Shown one piece after another: positions 1 to 6,565 of a DNA stretch of 8,589 nt (its first letter is position 1; each line of letters opens with the position of its first letter). The translations under genes and the position numbers were made by a program. This stretch comes from an uncultured Clostridium sp. (GTDB lineage Bacteria; Bacillota; Clostridia; TANB77; CAG-508), in contig USBY01000038.1 of NCBI GenBank assembly GCA_900553015.1, forward strand, positions 1 to 8,589, written 5' to 3'. Under the pieces are notes generated by a model. It was given only the letters and a program-made list of their open reading frames with translations, was not told the origin of the DNA and did not search any database.

Positions 1-2577
1 GGAATGTTAAAAAATGCAAAAATAGAGGTACAAGGAAACAATTTCTATTTACAAACATCCCTACCAAAAGATAATGAATTAAAAGATAATTACATAGGAA
101 ATAACATAAAAGTTATAGAGTTTAATGATTTAAACAACGGAACCCAAAAATTATTAACAGGAATAGTAAGAAGTGGAGATTATTCATATACATCAAGAAA
201 AGCAGATGCAATAGGAAATAATATAAATAATTTATCAAGACAAGATAATAAAGTAATATTAACAGGAACATATGTAAATGAAGAAAATCAAGAGATAGAA
301 ATAAGAAAAGAAGTAAATCTAGAAACAGATTGGTATGGAGAGACAAGAGCAAGTATAAGTACAACTAACCAAAGCAAAAATCTAGAAGATGTAATAGATG
401 AAGAGAATGGAACAATAAACTTAGATTTTACAGTATATACAAATGAAACAGCCAATCAATTAATATTAAGCAAAAACTATGTAGAAGGAGAAATTCCAGA
501 ATTAAATGGATATGCACCAACAAGTGTAGAGTACACAGGAAGCACAGGAAACTTTAACTATAATGCAGAAACAAGAACATTCACAATAGAAAGAATAGCT
601 GAGGTTGATGATCAAGGAAATGTAACAACAAAACTATCAAGAAGTAACAGTTATGGAATAAAAGTAGTTTATCCAATAGAAGCATATCAAACATTAGGAA
701 CAGAAACAATACAACTAAAGATACCAGTAAAAACATATTATGAAGGATATAATAATCCAAATGAAGAATTTACAAATCCATATAAATCAAATACAGCAAG
801 TTCTACAATAGTAGTAAATTATGAGAACCCAAAAGGAACCGTATCAAGGTTTGATGTAACAGTAGGAAAAAGAGTATATGATCCAACTACAAGATATATA
901 GTTTCAAAAATAAAACCATTAAATATATATAATGGAATATCAGACGAAGAAAAAGATGACACATATACAGTACTATGGCAAGCATATATAGGAACAGGAG
1001 AAAACTTACCAGGACTAGTAATGAAAGAAACTGCAACAGGAAATGCGCAAGTAACAGATCAATTTATAAAAACAAATGCAGATGAAGAAAGTACAGATGA
1101 TGTAGTATCAAATGTAGGAGTATATTTTTCTGGAGTAGACAAAATCTTAGGTGAAGACGGATGGATAAAAGTATATAACGAAGAAACAGGAGATTTACTT
1201 GTAACATTTACAAAAGACGATTGGAATAAATATTCTAGCAGTAATCCATATAAATATGAATTACCAGTAAAACACGTAAGAATAGAAACAAGTGGAATAG
1301 TAGAAGATGAAAGCTATTTATATGTATATAACATAAAAGAAATAGATGATAGTAAAATAACAGAAAAATACGAAAGAGTACAATTTGATGAATTACAATA
1401 TATAAAATCAACATTAGTAGGATATGTAGGAGAAACATATGTAAATACAGATACACATCAAGCAAATTATGAAGCTCCAATATCAGTAGCTAATATAGGT
1501 ATAAGCAAAAATACAATATCAACACAAGCAACAGAGAAAAACGAAATAATAACAATAGAAGTAGAAGGAAATACAAACTACAACGAAGTAGAATGGAAAA
1601 ATGGAATATTCCTAGTAAAATTACCAGAAGAAATAATAGATGCACAAATAAACAATGTAGAAATAAGCAATGCAAGTGTAAATATAGAAAGTTATGAATT
1701 AATAGAACAAAATAATTGTAAATACATAAAAGTAGTAACAAAAAATGATAGTCCTGCAACATATGAAATAACAATAGATGTAGATTTATCACCAGATCCA
1801 AGAAAAGCAACAAGTACAAGAAATATAGAGTTATATGCATCTAATGAAGGTGGAGAAAATTATTACTATAAAGCACAAGATATATATGATGTAAATAATA
1901 ACTTGAACACAGAAGAACAAGTAAACTATAGAACAACAAGTATAAGTATGATATCACCAAACAGTATATTAACAAACCAAGTTGCGAGTGATTATGATGA
2001 TAAAGGTAGTGAGGTAATATCACCACAAATAGCAGATATAAAACCAATATATGCTGTAGTAGACCAAGAACAAGAAGTACAAACAGTAAAAATAGGGGTG
2101 CAATTAAAGAACAATTATGCAAGCACAACAAGTGAGATACAAATATTAGGAAAGATACCATTTGAAGGAAATACATATGTAATAAATGGAGCAGATTTAG
2201 GTTCAACATTTACAAGCAAGATGACAAATGCAGGAATAGAATTACCAGAAGAATTAAAAGAAATTGCAACAGTATATTATTCAGAAAATGAAAATCCTTC
2301 AAGGGACTTAAATGATTCGGCAAATAGTTGGAAGACAGCAGAAGAAGTAACAAACTGGGATAATGTAAAAACATATTTAATAGATTTAGGTAATTATGTA
2401 ATGCCTACAGGAAAAGAATTTGTATTTAACTATATTGTAGAAATTCCAAATGGATTAGCATTTAATGAAGTTGCATATAGTCATCATGCGATATATTTCT
2501 GCTTAGATACAGATGAAGGAAAATATAGAACAGAAACAGAGCCTAATAAATTAGGATTAAGAATAGCAGAAAAATAT
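1..2577 (+). other. N-terminal adhesin-like beta-rich region
   Basis: About 858 residues of alternating hydrophobic and polar residues with many Thr, Asn, Tyr and Glu, which suggests a chain of beta-sandwich domains. I cannot assign a named family. By changes in pattern it can be divided roughly at 349-837 (from RASIST to ENPKG), 838-1500 (from TVSRFDVTVGKRVYD to VANIG), 1501-1938 and 1939-2577; these boundaries are soft. The last segment has an IPNGLAFNEVAYSHHAIYF stretch followed by TEPNKLGLRIAEKYN. That pattern, as I recall, recurs just before SpaA domains in Firmicute wall proteins. By position this is the likely ligand-binding head, but nothing here shows what it binds. No catalytic motif is seen. 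Confidence 0.6.
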
Positions 2578-5500
2578 AATTTAGAACTTACAAAATATCA
2601 AAAAGGAAAAGATAAATTAGTACCAGGAGCAACATATAGAATAACAGACGAAGAAACAGGAGAAAGCAAAACTGGAGTAACAAATGTAGAAGGAAAACTA
2701 GAAATATCAAACTTATATGCAGAAAAAGCATATATAATACAAGAAATAAAAACACCAGATGATTATGAATTAAACTCAAATATTATCAGGTTTATTGGTC
2801 ATGTAGATGAAGAAGGAAACTTAAGTATAGAAAGAACAGAAGGATTCATAAAAGGAGACATGATAGTAACCAAAGCAGATGGTGAAGAATACAAAGTAAA
2901 TGTAGAAGTAGAGGATGAAGTAAAAGCTAGTATAAAAATAACTAAGAAAGAAGAAGGCACAGAAACATTACTAAAAGGAGTACGTTTTAAACTAACAGGA
3001 TATGGATTAAGTGAAAACGGAAAAAGTGTTACAACAAATGCAAATGGAGAAGCAGCATTAAAAGGTTTATCTGTGAACCAAGAATATACATTAGAAGAGG
3101 TAAAGGCAGAAGGATACTATTTAGCAAGTCCAATAAAATTTAAAGTAGTAAATAATGATGGAAACTATAGCATAGAAGTTCTAGAAGGAGACGATTTAGA
3201 ACAGAATACTATAGAAGATAATGGAATACCAACAATAAATATAACATTAGATAATGAAAAGATTCCTACATATGATTTAGAAGTAATAAAGATTAAGAGA
3301 ACAACACCTGTAGAAGAAGGAAAAAATGGCGAGGGAACAGAAGAAACAACATATCTAGAAGGAGCAAAATTCAGATTATATAAAGGAACAGAAGAATTAG
3401 AAGAATATATAACAGATAGTACAGGAAAATTAACAATAACAGGGTTATATCAATATGAAGTAGATAAAAGTATAGACCAAACATATACATTAAAAGAAGT
3501 ATTAGCACCAGTAGGATATGCAAAAGTAAAAGATATAAAATTTAAAGCTCAAAGTGAAGAAGGAACATTAACATTAAAAGAAATAAATGAAGATGGAGAA
3601 GAGAGCGATTCATCAAGATTTACAGTAGAAGGAAATACAATAAAATTAACAGTAGAAGATAGTCCATCATTTAAATTAATAAAGAAAGATGGAGAGACAG
3701 GAGAAGTATTACCAAATACGAAATTTGCAATATACAATGTGGACGAAGGAGAAGTAGAAGCAAGAAATAGTAAAGGAGAAATAATTGGAACAAAAGAGAC
3801 AATAAATGGAAGAGAATATTACACAGTAACAACAGATGCAAAAGGAGAACTAACACTAGATTTACCCGAAGGATTATATAAGGCTGTTGAAGTACAAGCT
3901 AATAACGAAAAATATGATATTTCTGAAGCAACTTATTATTTTGGAATAGGTGGAAGTAGAGAAGCTACACCAAATTTTGGAGTTGCACAAGCTAATTCAA
4001 TAAGTGGAAGTAAATATGACTATATTACTACTGTTGAAGCAACACAAGATGGAGGATATGTAGCAGGAGGATATTATAATTCTGAAAGTATTATGATAGA
4101 AGAAATTGAATTAGAAAATAAAGGGTATTATGATGGAATTATTATTAAGTATAATGAAAAAAATGAAATTGAAAAGGTTATAAATGTAGGAGGAGAAAGT
4201 AGTGATTATATTACAGATATAGTTGCTACTAGCGATGGAGGATATATAGTAGCAGGAGCATCTTATAGTCAAAATATAAATATTGATGGATATATAATAG
4301 AAAATAATAGTGAAAATGAAAATGGAATTATAATTAAATATAATAAGAATGGAAGTATAGAATGGTCAAAAATTATAGAAGGAAAGTATATCGAAACAAT
4401 AGAACAAACAAGTAAAGGAGAGTATATAATAGGTGGATATTATATAAGTAACTCATGGAATGAAGGAATGGTTGCCAAATTAGATAGCAATGGAGAAGTA
4501 GAGTGGGAGAGTAAAATATCTGGTAATATGAGAGAAAATATATTATCTATTACTCAAGATAGTAATGGAGATTTTATAGTAGTAGGAGAATTTTCTAGTG
4601 ACGAAATCACAGTAGAAAATTATAAATTGCAAAATAAGAGTAAAGACAGTAACTCGACAGCTTATACTGATGGATTAATAATAAAATATGGAGAAGATGG
4701 TAATGTAAAAGAATTAATTGGAGTAGGAGGAGAAGATGATGATGGATTTGAAAGTGTAACTGCAACAGATGATGGAGGATATATAATAGGTGGTTATTTT
4801 AGGAGTGAAAGTATTACATTAGGGGAATATACTTTAACAAATCCTATTAATGAAAATGGAATGCTAATTAAATATAATGCTAATGGAGAAGTGGAATATG
4901 CGGAAGCGATAGGAGGAAAAAATAATAGTGTGCATATTAATACAATATCCAAAACAAATGATGGTGGACTAATAGTTGGTGGAGAATTTTTAGGTAATAT
5001 TTATGGAGATACATATACATTAAGAAATCATGAATTAGATGATGGAATGTTAATTAAATATGATAGCAATAAAGAAGTTGAATGGGTATATGCTATTGGA
5101 GGAGAAGATTTTGATAATATAAATGAAATAGCAGTAACAGCAAATGGAGAATATATAATTGGAGGATATTTCAACGAAGATATTTTTATAGGAAGTAAAG
5201 AATTACATAGTAGTGGTTCATCTGATGGAATAGTATTAAAAATAGGAGACATAAAAGTAGACAATGATCCAATAGTAAAAAATTCAGAAGTAATAGGTGG
5301 AAGTAATAGTGAGTATGTTTATTCTGTCGAAGGAACTAGTGATGGTGGTTATATAGCAGTAGGATGTTTTTATGGTGATGATGTTAATATAGGAAAATAT
5401 ACATTAAGTTCAAATGGAGATGACGATGGATTTATAATTAAATATAATAAAGAAGGAGAAGTAGAATGGGCAGACAATATAGGTGGAACAAGCTGGGATT

Positions 5501-5634
5501 ATTTGGAATCAGTAGTAGAAACTAGTGATGGTGGTTATGCAGCTGTAGGATGGTTTGCAAGTAGTAAAATTCAATTGGGTGATTATGTAATAAATAGAAA
5601 GCGGAGGAGAAGACGGGCTAATAATAAAATATAG
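1..5634 (+). CDS. Giant modular surface adhesin, N-terminal part (5' partial, ended early by a frameshift)
   Basis: Probable secreted or cell-wall-attached adhesin. Frame 1 is open from base 1. The first ATG, at 4-6, is probably internal: no signal peptide follows it, no ribosome binding site is visible, and a Gly codon precedes it in frame. Domains by residue from that Met: about 1-858, beta-rich adhesin-like region; 859-973, 974-1089 and 1090-1221, three SpaA/Cna_B-like domains; 1222-1329, most of a fourth; 1330-1749, a seven-bladed propeller; from 1760, the start of a second. After about residue 1865 the reading is nonsense: five Arg codons in a row, then a short tail and TAG. The true protein continues in frame 2 (5594-8589). 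The Thr-, Glu-, Lys- and Asn-rich, Cys-poor composition suits an exported Gram-positive surface protein. Role and domain names rest on motif recognition; the ligand is unknown. Confidence 0.9.
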   Translation, partial: GMLKNAKIEVQGNNFYLQTSLPKDNELKDNYIGNNIKVIEFNDLNNGTQKLLTGIVRSGDYSYTSRKADAIGNNINNLSRQDNKVILTGTYVNEENQEIEIRKEVNLETDWYGETRASISTTNQSKNLEDVIDEENGTINLDFTVYTNETANQLILSKNYVEGEIPELNGYAPTSVEYTGSTGNFNYNAETRTFTIERIAEVDDQGNVTTKLSRSNSYGIKVVYPIEAYQTLGTETIQLKIPVKTYYEGYNNPNEEFTNPYKSNTASSTIVVNYENPKGTVSRFDVTVGKRVYDPTTRYIVSKIKPLNIYNGISDEEKDDTYTVLWQAYIGTGENLPGLVMKETATGNAQVTDQFIKTNADEESTDDVVSNVGVYFSGVDKILGEDGWIKVYNEETGDLLVTFTKDDWNKYSSSNPYKYELPVKHVRIETSGIVEDESYLYVYNIKEIDDSKITEKYERVQFDELQYIKSTLVGYVGETYVNTDTHQANYEAPISVANIGISKNTISTQATEKNEIITIEVEGNTNYNEVEWKNGIFLVKLPEEIIDAQINNVEISNASVNIESYELIEQNNCKYIKVVTKNDSPATYEITIDVDLSPDPRKATSTRNIELYASNEGGENYYYKAQDIYDVNNNLNTEEQVNYRTTSISMISPNSILTNQVASDYDDKGSEVISPQIADIKPIYAVVDQEQEVQTVKIGVQLKNNYASTTSEIQILGKIPFEGNTYVINGADLGSTFTSKMTNAGIELPEELKEIATVYYSENENPSRDLNDSANSWKTAEEVTNWDNVKTYLIDLGNYVMPTGKEFVFNYIVEIPNGLAFNEVAYSHHAIYFCLDTDEGKYRTETEPNKLGLRIAEKYNLELTKYQKGKDKLVPGATYRITDEETGESKTGVTNVEGKLEISNLYAEKAYIIQEIKTPDDYELNSNIIRFIGHVDEEGNLSIERTEGFIKGDMIVTKADGEEYKVNVEVEDEVKASIKITKKEEGTETLLKGVRFKLTGYGLSENGKSVTTNANGEAALKGLSVNQEYTLEEVKAEGYYLASPIKFKVVNNDGNYSIEVLEGDDLEQNTIEDNGIPTINITLDNEKIPTYDLEVIKIKRTTPVEEGKNGEGTEETTYLEGAKFRLYKGTEELEEYITDSTGKLTITGLYQYEVDKSIDQTYTLKEVLAPVGYAKVKDIKFKAQSEEGTLTLKEINEDGEESDSSRFTVEGNTIKLTVEDSPSFKLIKKDGETGEVLPNTKFAIYNVDEGEVEARNSKGEIIGTKETINGREYYTVTTDAKGELTLDLPEGLYKAVEVQANNEKYDISEATYYFGIGGSREATPNFGVAQANSISGSKYDYITTVEATQDGGYVAGGYYNSESIMIEEIELENKGYYDGIIIKYNEKNEIEKVINVGGESSDYITDIVATSDGGYIVAGASYSQNINIDGYIIENNSENENGIIIKYNKNGSIEWSKIIEGKYIETIEQTSKGEYIIGGYYISNSWNEGMVAKLDSNGEVEWESKISGNMRENILSITQDSNGDFIVVGEFSSDEITVENYKLQNKSKDSNSTAYTDGLIIKYGEDGNVKELIGVGGEDDDGFESVTATDDGGYIIGGYFRSESITLGEYTLTNPINENGMLIKYNANGEVEYAEAIGGKNNSVHINTISKTNDGGLIVGGEFLGNIYGDTYTLRNHELDDGMLIKYDSNKEVEWVYAIGGEDFDNINEIAVTANGEYIIGGYFNEDIFIGSKELHSSGSSDGIVLKIGDIKVDNDPIVKNSEVIGGSNSEYVYSVEGTSDGGYIAVGCFYGDDVNIGKYTLSSNGDDDGFIIKYNKEGEVEWADNIGGTSWDYLESVVETSDGGYAAVGWFASSKIQLGDYVINRKRRRRRANNKI
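2578..2922 (+). other. SpaA/Cna_B-like domain 1
   Basis: Shows the family order: a Lys in the first strand (LELTKY, Lys codon 2593), a PGATYRI strand, a TGVTNVEGKLEISNL turn, and the Glu strand IIQEIKTPDDY (Glu codon 2743). In this family Lys attacks a C-terminal Asn or Asp to form an intramolecular isopeptide bond assisted by the Glu, stiffening the stalk. The last strand reads VEVEDEVKAS, with Asp (2914-2916) where Asn is more usual. About 115 residues, slightly longer than a minimal SpaA unit. It directly abuts the next domain. Confidence 0.8.
2923..3270 (+). other. SpaA/Cna_B-like domain 2
   Basis: Begins ASIKITKKEEG, with the predicted bond-forming Lys at 2944, then GVRFKL, a TTNANGEAALKGL turn and the Glu strand YTLEEVKAEGYYL. 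It ends INITLDNEKIP with the expected acceptor Asn at 3253-3255. All three partners of the Lys-Asn isopeptide bond are therefore visible. About 116 residues, acting as a stalk unit between domains 1 and 3. Confidence 0.82.
3271..3666 (+). other. SpaA/Cna_B-like domain 3
   Basis: Begins YDLEVIKIKR (candidate Lys at 3289), followed by an acidic, Gly-rich loop of about 15 residues, then LEGAKFRLY, a TDSTGKLTITGL turn and the classic strand YTLKEVLAPVGYA. It ends IKLTVEDSP, with Asp (3658-3660) at the usual acceptor Asn position. At about 132 residues it is longer than domains 1 and 2 because of the early loop and a longer hairpin before the last strand. Confidence 0.8.
3667..3990 (+). other. SpaA/Cna_B-like domain 4, N-terminal part
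   Basis: Begins FKLIKKDGETGEVLPNTKF (Lys at 3682), continues with a long hairpin, then TTDAKGELTLDLPEGLY and the Glu strand YKAVEVQA (Glu at 3889), then the strand TYYFGIG. The usual next element, a final strand with Asn or Asp, does not follow; a propeller begins instead. A fitting strand, VQELTLENN, appears right after the second propeller at 6587-6613. I read this as one SpaA domain with both propellers inserted between its last two strands. That reading is inference. Confidence 0.7.
3991..5280 (+). repeat. Seven-bladed beta-propeller 1 (blades 1-7) and linker
   Basis: Seven tandem repeats of about 47-69 residues built as DYIxSVxxTxDGGYIxGGYF, a variable stretch, DGhIIKYNxxGxVEW, then IGG. 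Approximate starts: 3991, 4195, 4384, 4525, 4732, 4918 and 5104. The pattern resembles bacterial SBBP or delta-60-type propeller repeats, in which each unit forms one four-stranded blade. Blade 7 ends DGIVLKIGD instead of the usual IIKY...VEW and leads into a linker at 5251-5280, a sign that the ring closes here. Blade 3 is short and blade 4 long. Propellers of this type usually serve as binding platforms; no catalytic residues are evident. Confidence 0.82.
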
Positions 5635-6565
5635 CAGTGAAGGAAAAGTAGAATGGACAGACGTTATTGGAGGTAGCGGTTACGATTATATTTATTCTGT
5701 TGCTGCTACTAGCGATGGCAATATTGTAATAGGAGGAGAGTTTGATAGTAGTAAAGTTTATATAGGAGAAGATTATATTTTAACAAATAACGATAGATAT
5801 GCGGATGGTCTTATTGTAAAATATAGTAATGATGGAAATGTAGAATGGGCTAATAGTATTGTAGGTGATAAAAGAAATATAGTAAATGATGTAGCAACTA
5901 CAGAAGATGGAGAAATACTAGTTGGAGGAGTATCTTATTGTGATGAAATTTATTTAGAAGATATGACTTATAAACTTAATGGCGAGTCAGATGGAATAAT
6001 TATTAAATATACAAAAGAAGGAAATCTGGACTTTATGCGAATAATAGGTGGTATAGAATATGATAGTATTGAAACAATAGACTCAACTAAAGATGGTGGA
6101 ATTATTGTTGGTGGTAGATATGATGAAGCTATTCAAATAGGAAATTATACTTTAACAAGTTGTGATGGGGATGCAGGAATGGTAATAAAGTACAATAGTA
6201 AAGGTGACATTGAATGGGCGAAATCTATAGATGGAAATGGATATGAATACATTTATTCAGTTATGGGGTGTAGTGATGGAGGAATTATTGTTGGTGGAAA
6301 TACCAGTGATAATGAAATTTTATTAGGAGATTACACTCAACTTACTTTAGGAAATGAGGCGGGATTAATAATAAAATATGACAGCGTAGGGCAGATAGAA
6401 TGGGCAAAAGCTATTAGTCAAGGCGAAGGAAATTATATTGATTCTGTTTCTGAAACTATTAATGGGGAAATTCTTGCAGGAGGAAACTTTTACAGTACTA
6501 TAAAAGTCGACGAAGAAACTTTAATAAATAATGGAAATTCAGATGGAATGATTCTAAAAATAGAA
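5281..6565 (+). repeat. Seven-bladed beta-propeller 2 (blades 8-14), containing the frameshift
   Basis: Same repeat as propeller 1, with approximate blade starts 5281, 5488, 5675, 5867, 6053, 6236 and 6422. Blade 9 (5488-5674) contains the frameshift: its first half is in frame 1 and its second half in frame 2. Blade 14 ends DGMILKIEN, matching the DGIVLKI end of blade 7, so the fourteen repeats fall into two sets of seven with the same terminal signature. The blades differ enough in sequence that this is an old duplication, not a recent DNA-level repeat. The same codon-usage shift covers both propellers. Confidence 0.82.
5594..5634 (+). pseudogene. Frameshift site joining the two halves of the adhesin gene
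   Basis: Frame 2 is closed by TAA at 5591-5593 and frame 1 by TAG at 5632-5634, so the shift must lie between them. Other blades read like LGxYxL, about eight residues, DGhIIKY. Here frame 1 gives LGDYVINR and frame 2 gives SGGEDGLIIKY. Removing one base, most simply an A of the AAA at 5598-5600, yields NRSGGEDG and restores the usual spacing exactly. The sequence therefore looks one base too long; a two-base loss is also formally possible. In frame 1 the codons CGG AGG AGA AGA CGG encode five Arg in a row, which fits nothing else in the protein. The cause may be a real mutation, a sequencing or assembly error or, less likely, recoding. Confidence 0.88.

Noticed and set aside
4..6. ATG at 4-6 as the true start of the gene
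   Set aside because: No signal peptide follows, no ribosome binding site is in view, and frame 1 is open upstream to base 1. For an exported adhesin the real start is almost certainly before the window.
122..3856. Minus-strand open frames of 61-122 codons (for example 1490-1840, 1841-2209, 3671-3856)
   Set aside because: Their products are extremely rich in Leu, Phe, Tyr, His and Ile, as expected from reading A-rich coding DNA backwards. None has a recognisable domain or start context, and all lie under the well-supported plus-strand gene.
5028..5264. Minus-strand open frame under propeller 1
   Set aside because: Its Ser-, Pro- and Ile-rich product mirrors the DGGYIIGG repeat on the other strand and has no independent support.
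5603..5963. GGAGG at 5603-5607 as a ribosome binding site that starts a separate downstream gene
   Set aside because: No ATG, GTG or TTG lies at suitable spacing in frame 2, and the first frame-2 ATG is at 5963 in mid-blade. The ATG at 5652 is in the third frame and stops within a few codons. The GGAGG simply comes from Gly-Gly-Glu codons.
3991..6565. Tandem repeats as a CRISPR array or DNA-level satellite
   Set aside because: The repetition is at the protein level with a period of about 60 residues and diverged DNA. There are no short identical direct repeats with unique spacers.
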